From a virus: DNA of 28,488 bases. The stretch lies in IMG/VR virus record IMGVR_UViG_3300006925_000097, positions 1-28,488 of that record; one strand, written 5' to 3'. This document shows, piece after piece, positions 1 through 8,817 of this stretch; position 1 is the first letter of the stretch; each line of letters opens with the position of its first letter. Both the position numbers and the translations under genes were made by a program. The notes beneath the pieces are model-generated. The model worked only from the letters and a program-made list of their open reading frames with translations. It did not search any database and was not told the origin of the DNA.

Positions 1-37
1 CCAATGCTATACACATTATTATAATTAGTTTTTTCAT
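1..37 (-). CDS. 5' end of a further signal-peptide gene (partial)
   Basis: An ATG at 37-35 opens a reading frame that runs off the left edge, reading MKKLIIIMCIAL. Two lysines followed by a hydrophobic stretch look like the start of a Sec signal peptide or a lipoprotein signal. The start overlaps the TGA stop of the lipoprotein gene (ATGA, 34-37), an arrangement that usually means translational coupling. Only 12 residues are visible, so neither function nor length can be given. It may be a second envelope protein in the same late operon. Confidence 0.5.
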   Translation of the reverse strand, partial: MKKLIIIMCIAL

Positions 38-582
38 TCTTTTATTTTAATTGTTATATCATGTGGTGCATATTCATTACCACCAAAATATGGGTATAAA
101 TAGTATCTACGCAGTAAACCCCAGTTGCCCTCAGGTCTTCTACGTACAAGTGTGGTATCATTATCTATTACTATTACATAATAAAATGTTTTTATATCAA
201 TAGTAGCGCTATATATTTCATCTGTCTCTATAGTTCTTATAGTAGCAGCTGTATGTCTACCTTCTTCGTGTCTTAACCAGCAAAGCTCTATGTTGCCATT
301 TAAATACCTCCAACCTAATCTTATAGAGTATTTTTGATGCCTAACACCAAAGTCACTAAAACCATAAATCTTATTTACATCGTGTTGGTTTTCTGGTATC
401 TCGCTTTCATATATAGCTGATTCATCTAGTATAAATTGAAAACTTATCTTTGAATTATCTGGGTGGTTTATAAAACTACCTGAGCTATGCTCGCCAGCTG
501 GTATTGTATAAACTCTGAAACCAAGATCATCAACTTCTTTTGCACACGAAACCAATAAAAGAAGTATCAGAATTTTTTTCAT
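34..582 (-). CDS. predicted phage-encoded lipoprotein
   Basis: A 182-residue protein of unknown function. Residues 1-12 (MKKILILLLLVS) form a short basic-hydrophobic signal and C13 lies in a good lipobox (LVSC), so lipid attachment and envelope location are likely. After the cysteine the sequence is AKEVDD. The K-E pair and later acidic pair resemble the lipoprotein export signal that sends Bacteroidota lipoproteins to the cell surface, though the match is loose. The rest is polar and aromatic, probably beta-rich, with no domain I recognise. Its ATG shares one base with the stop of the giant gene (TAATG), so the two are probably translated together. Phage lipoproteins such as T5 Llp block superinfection, and that role is possible here but unproven. 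The lipoprotein call is firm; the function is open. Confidence 0.8.
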   Translation of the reverse strand: MKKILILLLLVSCAKEVDDLGFRVYTIPAGEHSSGSFINHPDNSKISFQFILDESAIYESEIPENQHDVNKIYGFSDFGVRHQKYSIRLGWRYLNGNIELCWLRHEEGRHTAATIRTIETDEIYSATIDIKTFYYVIVIDNDTTLVRRRPEGNWGLLRRYYLYPYFGGNEYAPHDITIKIKE

Positions 583-3500
583 TATTTATCGTGAGCGTAG
601 CATTTACCAGATTTGTTTGTTGTTTTATTTTTACACCTCCCACCTTTTGATTTTATAGCAGTACATTGTTTTTTAGCGGCTTTCTTTTTTTCTTTTAATT
701 CTTTTTTAACTTTTCTAGCCTCTGTTTCAATACCAAGATCCCAAACGTTCCAACCTAACACTAACGCAAAGCTATCCCAAAACTCTGTTTCAGAATCTGC
801 CGCAGCCATTAAATTGTGTATTTTATTTACAGCTCTGTCTAAAGGTATATTTGTAAGACCTGAAACTAAATTAGCCATAACGTCAAAAGCAGGATTGCCT
901 AAGTTCCAATAAGGCATTTCTTTTATAACTTCTTCGTTAAATCTTTTCGACTGTATAGATCCGTATATTTTTCTAAGCTTAGAGCCTATTGTCGGTGATA
1001 AATTTGCTAGTTGTAGTATAGTGTACGTGTGATCTGCATTCCAACCTTTTTTCTCTTCATGGTTGTATTTTAACACACCGTTTTTAAGAGTTGCAACAAT
1101 GTTACCACCTAAACCTAAACCATTTAATAAACTATCAATCATACCGTTTATCATTCTTTGTTCTTTCACGCTAAGCTCTTCACCTTCAGCCTCTGCCTTC
1201 CAAAGTGCTTGTTGTAAAAAGTTAAACAAATAGTTTTGTATTGCACCGTAGTAAGCTATTTTAGCTAGGTTAGATTTAGTATCACCTCTTCCAGCTGCTA
1301 AATCTCTAACGGATTTATCTATTAATCTAGCATACTGCATAGGTGTGTTTTTAAACGCTAGTATTAATCTACCCATATTACCTGCTTGTTGCTGCGAAAT
1401 CATCATAGCATCAGAGGACTGTTGAGCTTCTTGTGACTTTGCTATCCAATCTTCTTCTGCTCTTTGATCAGCTTCTTGTTCTGACATACCTTGCGCTATG
1501 TAGTTTTTCTTTTGATTAATAAAGTATGTAGCACCACCCATAGTAATAGCCGTTGCATCAGCAAGTCTTGTTGGTGTAAACCCAATTTTTAACAAATAAG
1601 ATAACGCAGCACTAAACTTATCTTCTTTACCTTGAACAAAAGCAGATAGTTCTGCCTCGTTAATTGTTCTTGACTCACCAGACAACCTTTCTTGTAGGAA
1701 AGGACTATTCCAAAGTCTAGCAACAGTTTTCCAATAGTTTGGTTGATTTGCAAAAGCTTTAGCAGCAGCAAACGGGTTGTTGTTTGCCATGTCTATATAG
1801 TTAGTTGCTGATATAAGCTGTAACGTTGCAGATCTTATGTTGAAAAACATTATAGTACCTACAGATCCATTAACCCAGTTATCCCAATTACTAGTTATTC
1901 TATCTTTACCTTTGCTTTTATTTCTTCCATACTCCATGCGGTACATCATATCTTCTAAAGCTTCTCTAAACTTACTACCGTATATAGCTTCTATTTTAGC
2001 AGCATTAGGCCCTTGTAATCTACCGTTAACATCAAGCTCACCAAATATTTCATTTCTATTTTCTATAAACTCAGCTAAAAAATCTTTTCTACCTAATTTT
2101 CCTGTTAAACTATATAAATCACTAGCTATAGACTCTACAGTCCAATACTCTGAAGGCTCTAAATAACCATTTTCTTGTTGAGTTATCTGACTAAGACCAT
2201 TAGCAAAAGTAATTAAACTAGGATCGCTATTAACTGTTTTAACTAAAAGTTTTTCATCTCTTTTAGATATACCAGGTATTGTCATACCATTTTTATTCCA
2301 CAAATAAACTCTAACAGCTTGCCCATGACTATAATTTGTTCCATCAACTAGTTTAGTAAGCTTTACTTTTACCTTAGGTAGTTTTTCTATTAAACTTTGA
2401 TAATTCTTTTTTAACTGCTGTCTTGTTTCGTTTATTTTGTTTGTACCTCTTACGTATGGTCTTATAAGATTATCTTCAAAAAACTGTAGTTGTTGCTCTC
2501 CTAGTTCTCCTTTTGATAAAAAGCTATATAATAAACCTTTAAAATCTTGTGCTGATGGCATTATAGGTAATATCTTGTACTTATCTACAGCTGTGCCTCT
2601 TATTCTACCTTGAGCATCTGAAAATTCTTTTTCTTTAGCCACACCCTCTGTTTGCTCAAGTATAGTATTAAATCTTGTAGACAAGCTAAACAATGGATCT
2701 GCTAATGTTGTTTTTCTTTTAACACCCATTTGATCTAATATGTTTTCTACAGCTTGAACATTTTGCTCTGCATCATCAGCAAAATAAACATCGTTGTAAC
2801 CTTCTTGCGCAACCTTATCAGCTATCCACAAAGCTTTAGCTTCAGAAGTTGAATTACCTAAACCAGTTATATTTTCTAAAGGTATGTTTAATCCATTAGC
2901 TTTTAAAAATGCATGTATAGCTGCTTGTGCAGCGGCAGGCCTAGCAGTTAATACAAACATGTTTTGCGTTCCAAACTTACCTTGTAGCTTTAAAGCTTTG
3001 TTAAACAGTGGTGCTATCTTACCTTCAACAACGTCGTTAAACTCAGAAAAATCCCAAACATAACCTTTGTCTGTTAAGTCTTGGTAATTTTTAGCGTATT
3101 GTTCAGCGTTTAAAGATCCAGTTGTACCATCAGGCTTTGTAAATCTAATTTTAGATTTAGTTGTAGCTAATGTATCGTCAAAATCTAATATAGTAACACC
3201 TTGTGTTGATTTGCTAAATAAAGATTTTTTATTTAATTCTTTTGTAATTTGTTTTTCTACTATAATATCACTAAGCTTTCTACCATCAGGACCGTAAACA
3301 TTATTTTGATTTGCTTGTGGTAAAAAAGTAAACCTAAGTTCTTCTACTGGTGAGTTTTTTAAGTCAACATCCTTAGGCTTATCCATAATTTTAGTTGTTT
3401 CAACCTCTGCAGCCCACTGTGTGTGGCTGTCAAGATTTAAAACGTTTGTTTCTCCAATGATATAAGCGTAAACATCATACATAGTAGAGGCATTGTCTTT

Positions 3501-6500
3501 TATATGCTCTCCTTTTGTAATTTCATAACTACCATCTTTTATTGTTATGTAGTCAAGCTTTGACAATGATCTAAAACCTTTTTGTATATCAGTTTGTATT
3601 TGTAATAAATTATAAACGTCTAATTTTTTTAACTTTCCACTTGTATAGAGATCTTTTATATTGTTAACAAAAAACTCTAAAAGTTTTATATTTGCAATGT
3701 TAGCTTTTTGTATTTCTGGATTTAATTTTTTTAAAGCTTCTAGTTTTTGCTGTTTGTTTAAATTACCATTTTTTGTTATTTTGTTAATCTTGTTCCAAAG
3801 AGGTGACGAAGGATTCATAAACCTCACATCATCTAAAATTAAACCTTTTGGTAATTTTACATTTAATTTACTAATACTATTTTTTAAGTTTTGTAGTTTT
3901 TCGTAGTAATCACCTGTAACATCATTACCGCTAGAGTCTACCATTTTTACTCTTTTACCATCTATTGTTTGCACTTTGTTTTCAGCTGCGTCTAAAGCTC
4001 TGTAGTGGTAACCTAAAATGTCATATCCAATAATATTAAAAATATCAGGACCTACTTTTTTAGCTATTTTTAAACCTGCCTTTTGCAAGCTTTCAAGACT
4101 AGTTTCGTTGTATTTTAAAGCACCTTGACCACCTTTCTTTTTTGAAGGTACTATAAAATTATTTAATTTTTGATCACCTAAATTAATTACTTTTTTCTTA
4201 TAAGCTATAGACTCTTGGTTTTGGTGAAAGTCTTCATCAAAAATTCTTGCAACAAAGTTTTTTATGTTTTCGTTTTTCTCTATAGTATCTAAAAATTTAT
4301 GTATACCATCAATGTTACCAGAAGCGAAATTCATGTTTACAACTTGCCTGTAAACGTTAGTAGCTCTCTGCACAAAGTTTGGCATGTTAGCGTATATAGT
4401 GCCCGGTCCTTTACTTGATGAAAATTTAAAATCTATATTTTTACCAATGACTTGTGCAACCTGTTTTATTAAGCTGTCAGCTTCGCCATACTTATCTATA
4501 TAAGCAGGTGATTTAAGACCTGTTATAACAGCATCTCTCATTACTAGATTAGATAAATACCTTAAAAATCTTTCTTGAGACATATCAAGTCTACCATCTT
4601 CAGGGTTTAAAAATGCATCAACAAGCTTAGCTTCTAGCTCTGGCGTAAGTTTTAGTTTTACTCTTTTTACATTACCAGCGTTAACATCTGAAATATTAAC
4701 ATCAGTGTTCATTTTAGATTCATTAACTCTTTGTCTTACTCTTCCAGTTGTTGCATCTAACACAACAGCTTCTGTAAGCCCTAATTTTAGTTTTGTAACC
4801 TCAGCAACAGGCATAACCCTATAAATTAACCTAATTCTTTTTTCTACGTACTCTTTGTATTTATCTGTATCTAAAGGTCTTATTCTTTTTCCTTTATCGT
4901 TAAACTCTTCTGGAAACATAGTTTCTCTTAAAAACCTCCAATCAGCTTTAAAATCTTTAGTTATTGCCGCTTCAAATTTAGCAGAGTTATCTATTTTGTC
5001 TACGTTTTTAAGCGCTGTTTCTGCTGCTATAAGCGTAATTTGATCATACAAGTATTCGTTTTCTACTATACCAAGCGTTTCTCTTATTTCAGATGTTTCT
5101 TGGTTGTTAGCGATAGCATCTCTAACATCTAGTACCTCGTTTATAGTCGTGCCACCATATAAATCTTTATTTTCTTTTTCTTCTTTTATTTTAAGTTCAA
5201 GAATTTTAGTTGCATCTATAGTTATTTTTCTTATTCTTAAAGGCATTAAACCTTGTAGATATGCTCCAAAATTTACTGGATTTACTATATTAGCTTCTTC
5301 ATCAACATCTTTAGCTATTTCTTTTTTTGGTAATGGTTTTTTAACTTCTTTACCTTCATTTTCTTTATTAATTTTTTCTACAATTTCATTAAACTCTAAC
5401 TCTGTTAGCAAAGGTTTGTATGTTCTAGATAAATCAGAAATTATACCAAAAACTTCGTTTTCCCACACATCTTTTGACACAACAAAATCTTTATCCGCTT
5501 GCCACTTTCTTTCGTTTAATAAAATAACACCAGCATTGTTAATTAAAAAATCTCCTTGAAGCTTTGTATAAGCTCTAGGATTTTTTCTATTAATTATCAT
5601 TAAATCTTGAATATTTTTATTTTCTGCCGATATTTCTTGGTTAGTTCTTTTACCATATATAGCATCTCTACTGTCAACCATTATTTCACCTGACGACTTA
5701 GACATTAGCGCAGTTTTTTTACTAATTACGTCAATATCATTATATACATATGTTAGTGGATTACCATCTTTATCTAAAAACCAATCAACAGCTTGTTGTT
5801 CATATCCAGTTCTTACACCACCTCTATTTATTTCTCTTATAAGGCTTAATATATCAGCGTTTGATAAATCTGTTTTTAACACGTCTTGAAACGCATTTTT
5901 TAAATTGTTTAAACCATCTACACCTTCTTTACTAAAATCTTGAGCTCTATATTCAAACATAGCATCTGAAAGATATGGTATATATTCTTCTCTACCTCTA
6001 TCACTTAAAGGATAGTATTTTCCTTTAATAACTTTAAAATCTACACCGTATTCCAATGTTGCATCTGCTCTACGTAAAATGTTTTCTTGAATTTGTAAGT
6101 TAATAAACTCAGGATCAGCAAGTAATAAGTCTTGTACCTTGTTAATTAAATTTAATTTATCAGAGTTTGACATACTATCCATGTCAGCGTGTATATCTTC
6201 GTGACCAAATACATTACCAGCTAAAAGCGACGCGTCCATCTTATCTATGTTACCGTTTGTATTTTCTTGTGAAACAATAATTAATTTTCTACCATTAATT
6301 TCTAAACCAGTGTAAATACCGTTTGCCTCTCCACTAGTTATACCTTCAATCATACCTGGATCTAAATTTTCAACACCGTATTCAATTTCTAAAAAATTTA
6401 ATAAATCTTTATTATTATCAAAAACCTTATAATACCTGTCTGAATTTGGATCTTGATTATGTTTAGTTGCAGTTTCTTTGTTTTGTCTGTTTTTCCAAGC

Positions 6501-8816
6501 CTTTACCTTTGCTCTTGCAATATCTAGATTTGTATTTTTTTCGGCATCTATTAAATAATCTAATTGCTGTTTATTGTTTTTATAAGCTTCAGTTTCTTTA
6601 TAATCTTCTCCGTACTTTTCTTTTATTCTTTTATTTTCGGTTTTATTGTTAGTAAAGTCAATATCTAACTCAGCTAGATTTTTTAACTTTTCTTTTATAA
6701 CTAGTTTTGCTTCTGGATCTTTTGTCCATGCTAAACCACCATATTCTTCACTTCTTAGTAATTCGTTTGTTTTGTTTAAAACATCTAATTGTCTTTGGTA
6801 TGCTTCGTCAAATACTTGTGTTTCTTTTTGTAGCTTTTCAATTTCACGATTTATAGTGTTAGTCATAGCTTCAGGATTACTCATGTCAAACACAGCATCA
6901 TAAGTGTTTTGAGCCGTATTAACAACAGTAGTTACACTTCCACCAAGAGGAGCTGCTGTTAGTATAGTTGTTTTAAAAACCTCAGCTACATCATCTAATG
7001 CTTTTTCTATGTTAAAATAACCAGTACCACCATAAACACCAGCTTTTGTTGTTGCCTCTTGAAATATTTCAGTTGGAACCTCTACAGCAGTTGTCTGCGC
7101 CATCATTTTTGCTATGTTACGACCTTGCTTTATAGCGTTTACATAATAACCTTTTCTTATTTCGTTAAATAGCTGCGCTGGCATTATCTTTAGCTTAGAC
7201 GCTTTAAATATTATAAAACCATCACTGGCAATTTCTAAACCGGCATTTGCTAAACCAACACCAGTAGACATATCTTCTATAGATTCAGAAACACTACCGT
7301 CTTCAATAATTTCAATCATTTCTTCTGGTGTAGGATTTCTTCCGTATCTTTTTTGACCTTCTATAATAACCATTTCTTCGTAAGCGCCAGCACCTTCTAA
7401 AGCATAAGTATACATACCACCAGTAAATATACCACCAACCATATTCATCATTTGCTTACCCATTTCTTTTTGCCATCCATTTAGCGATTGATAAGCTTTG
7501 TCTGTGGTTAATTTTGATATTTTATTTTGATACTCTCCTGTAGCAATAATATTTTCCAATATTTTCATATTGTAATTCTTTTCCATCATTTTCAACCTAT
7601 CTAAAAGAGGTTCTTTGTCGTAATAACCAGATAATAAAGATAAATCTTCTTCACCAATCTTTAAGATTCCTGGAAAATATACCTTACCATTTTTTTCTTG
7701 AGGCGTGTCTAAATTAAAACCGCTTAAACTAGGTAGCTTAGTACCTTCTATTAAAGCAGTTTTATAATCAACAATAGCTCTGTAATCTTTACTTAATCCA
7801 ATTCTACGTATTACCTTGCTAGCCTTTGGTATATGCAGGGCTGCTTGCTCCCAAATTCCTTCTAAAAAATCACCTTTTACGTACCAAGGTATTATTTCTT
7901 CTACTGCCTCGTCATTATTTATTACAGCTATATTTCTATTAAAAACACTACCAACAGCTGTTGAGTTAGTGTTAACTGCTGTTATGTAACTATCGTTGTT
8001 TTCTAAAACTTTTCTTTTAATTTGTTTTGATTGGTTTTCAAACTCTAACAAAGCTTCTTGTGGGTTTAGTTTTCCAGAAGCAATATTTTCTAAAAGAACT
8101 AATGTTGCTTTTTCATATTCACTTTTTAACTCTGTAGTTATACTTTGAACAGCTTCTTGACCTTCAGGAGTTTTATGATACTGATCCATTAATTGGTCAA
8201 ACGTATCGTCCCTGTGTTGTAGCATTTGTTCTCCAGACAACTCGCTTACATCTAAAAATCCTGTTTGATCTTTATTTGCTATAGTTGATTGGTTGTTATA
8301 AGCATAGTCATGGCTAGCGTCATACATATCACCGTCAAACAAACCTTCAAACTCTTCTGTTTTATTTTGCTTAGCTTGATTTGCTATGTTTTTTAACTCA
8401 TCAACAACAATTTCTCTAGGTTTTCTTACACTTGGACCAGTACCAACTTTATATCTATTGTTGTCAACTTCAATAACATCAGCACCAGGTACAGCGTCAT
8501 CAAACTCTATACCTAATCCATCATAATACTTTCTACCTTTTTTAACTACTTCATCTTCATCTTTTTCTAAATCCGTTTTAGTTAGCTTAGGATCTTTAGG
8601 CGCTTTTATTTTTACTTCAGGATATAGTTTACCAAAAAAGTTTTCTTGATCTTTTTCTGTTTTTATTTCTTTTTGTATTTCTGGTATTTTTTCTTTAATC
8701 ACATCTTCAGGCACACCGTCTTTCTCCATATTACTTATGACTTCAACTAACTTGCTCTGCTCGTCAGTTAAAACAGGTGGATCCATTATTGCGCTTTCGT
8801 TTATTTCTTCAGCCAT
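582..8816 (-). CDS. giant polyvalent-type internal virion protein (zincin motif, HAD phosphatase, C3H tail)
   Basis: A 2744-residue multidomain protein, by far the largest in the window. An HEXXH zinc-peptidase motif (H872-E873-D874-I875-H876) is followed by acidic segments that could supply the third ligand. A HAD-superfamily domain spans about 1873-2036 with every motif present: DFDDTL (D1878, D1880), LTARP (T1957), K1994 or K2001, and FADD (D2014, D2015). Around 2405-2510 is a region like polyvalent-protein domain LPD38 (ADATAI, GMSEQEAD, NTPMQYARL). Hydrophobic stretches near 450-475 and 612-632 might contact membrane. The C-terminus is Lys-rich and ends in C2718-X9-C2728-X10-C2739-X2-H2742, the only cysteines in the protein. 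Its place after the tail genes and its size fit an ejected virion protein like T7 gp16 or a packaged effector. The zincin substrate and HAD activity are unknown. One base separates its ATG from the upstream stop. Confidence 0.8.
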   Translation of the reverse strand: MAEEINESAIMDPPVLTDEQSKLVEVISNMEKDGVPEDVIKEKIPEIQKEIKTEKDQENFFGKLYPEVKIKAPKDPKLTKTDLEKDEDEVVKKGRKYYDGLGIEFDDAVPGADVIEVDNNRYKVGTGPSVRKPREIVVDELKNIANQAKQNKTEEFEGLFDGDMYDASHDYAYNNQSTIANKDQTGFLDVSELSGEQMLQHRDDTFDQLMDQYHKTPEGQEAVQSITTELKSEYEKATLVLLENIASGKLNPQEALLEFENQSKQIKRKVLENNDSYITAVNTNSTAVGSVFNRNIAVINNDEAVEEIIPWYVKGDFLEGIWEQAALHIPKASKVIRRIGLSKDYRAIVDYKTALIEGTKLPSLSGFNLDTPQEKNGKVYFPGILKIGEEDLSLLSGYYDKEPLLDRLKMMEKNYNMKILENIIATGEYQNKISKLTTDKAYQSLNGWQKEMGKQMMNMVGGIFTGGMYTYALEGAGAYEEMVIIEGQKRYGRNPTPEEMIEIIEDGSVSESIEDMSTGVGLANAGLEIASDGFIIFKASKLKIMPAQLFNEIRKGYYVNAIKQGRNIAKMMAQTTAVEVPTEIFQEATTKAGVYGGTGYFNIEKALDDVAEVFKTTILTAAPLGGSVTTVVNTAQNTYDAVFDMSNPEAMTNTINREIEKLQKETQVFDEAYQRQLDVLNKTNELLRSEEYGGLAWTKDPEAKLVIKEKLKNLAELDIDFTNNKTENKRIKEKYGEDYKETEAYKNNKQQLDYLIDAEKNTNLDIARAKVKAWKNRQNKETATKHNQDPNSDRYYKVFDNNKDLLNFLEIEYGVENLDPGMIEGITSGEANGIYTGLEINGRKLIIVSQENTNGNIDKMDASLLAGNVFGHEDIHADMDSMSNSDKLNLINKVQDLLLADPEFINLQIQENILRRADATLEYGVDFKVIKGKYYPLSDRGREEYIPYLSDAMFEYRAQDFSKEGVDGLNNLKNAFQDVLKTDLSNADILSLIREINRGGVRTGYEQQAVDWFLDKDGNPLTYVYNDIDVISKKTALMSKSSGEIMVDSRDAIYGKRTNQEISAENKNIQDLMIINRKNPRAYTKLQGDFLINNAGVILLNERKWQADKDFVVSKDVWENEVFGIISDLSRTYKPLLTELEFNEIVEKINKENEGKEVKKPLPKKEIAKDVDEEANIVNPVNFGAYLQGLMPLRIRKITIDATKILELKIKEEKENKDLYGGTTINEVLDVRDAIANNQETSEIRETLGIVENEYLYDQITLIAAETALKNVDKIDNSAKFEAAITKDFKADWRFLRETMFPEEFNDKGKRIRPLDTDKYKEYVEKRIRLIYRVMPVAEVTKLKLGLTEAVVLDATTGRVRQRVNESKMNTDVNISDVNAGNVKRVKLKLTPELEAKLVDAFLNPEDGRLDMSQERFLRYLSNLVMRDAVITGLKSPAYIDKYGEADSLIKQVAQVIGKNIDFKFSSSKGPGTIYANMPNFVQRATNVYRQVVNMNFASGNIDGIHKFLDTIEKNENIKNFVARIFDEDFHQNQESIAYKKKVINLGDQKLNNFIVPSKKKGGQGALKYNETSLESLQKAGLKIAKKVGPDIFNIIGYDILGYHYRALDAAENKVQTIDGKRVKMVDSSGNDVTGDYYEKLQNLKNSISKLNVKLPKGLILDDVRFMNPSSPLWNKINKITKNGNLNKQQKLEALKKLNPEIQKANIANIKLLEFFVNNIKDLYTSGKLKKLDVYNLLQIQTDIQKGFRSLSKLDYITIKDGSYEITKGEHIKDNASTMYDVYAYIIGETNVLNLDSHTQWAAEVETTKIMDKPKDVDLKNSPVEELRFTFLPQANQNNVYGPDGRKLSDIIVEKQITKELNKKSLFSKSTQGVTILDFDDTLATTKSKIRFTKPDGTTGSLNAEQYAKNYQDLTDKGYVWDFSEFNDVVEGKIAPLFNKALKLQGKFGTQNMFVLTARPAAAQAAIHAFLKANGLNIPLENITGLGNSTSEAKALWIADKVAQEGYNDVYFADDAEQNVQAVENILDQMGVKRKTTLADPLFSLSTRFNTILEQTEGVAKEKEFSDAQGRIRGTAVDKYKILPIMPSAQDFKGLLYSFLSKGELGEQQLQFFEDNLIRPYVRGTNKINETRQQLKKNYQSLIEKLPKVKVKLTKLVDGTNYSHGQAVRVYLWNKNGMTIPGISKRDEKLLVKTVNSDPSLITFANGLSQITQQENGYLEPSEYWTVESIASDLYSLTGKLGRKDFLAEFIENRNEIFGELDVNGRLQGPNAAKIEAIYGSKFREALEDMMYRMEYGRNKSKGKDRITSNWDNWVNGSVGTIMFFNIRSATLQLISATNYIDMANNNPFAAAKAFANQPNYWKTVARLWNSPFLQERLSGESRTINEAELSAFVQGKEDKFSAALSYLLKIGFTPTRLADATAITMGGATYFINQKKNYIAQGMSEQEADQRAEEDWIAKSQEAQQSSDAMMISQQQAGNMGRLILAFKNTPMQYARLIDKSVRDLAAGRGDTKSNLAKIAYYGAIQNYLFNFLQQALWKAEAEGEELSVKEQRMINGMIDSLLNGLGLGGNIVATLKNGVLKYNHEEKKGWNADHTYTILQLANLSPTIGSKLRKIYGSIQSKRFNEEVIKEMPYWNLGNPAFDVMANLVSGLTNIPLDRAVNKIHNLMAAADSETEFWDSFALVLGWNVWDLGIETEARKVKKELKEKKKAAKKQCTAIKSKGGRCKNKTTNKSGKCYAHDK

Positions 8817-8817
8817 A

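Noticed and set aside
3170-3192. DFDDTL as a catalytic DxDGD-type RNA polymerase motif of crAss-like giants
   Set aside because: The following LTARP, Lys and FADD motifs are in HAD order and spacing, so the phosphatase explains it.
4700-4780. ATTGR in the giant protein as a phage RNA polymerase DxxGR/TxxGR motif
   Set aside because: The spacing does not fit (DATTGR), and no other polymerase motifs are seen around it.
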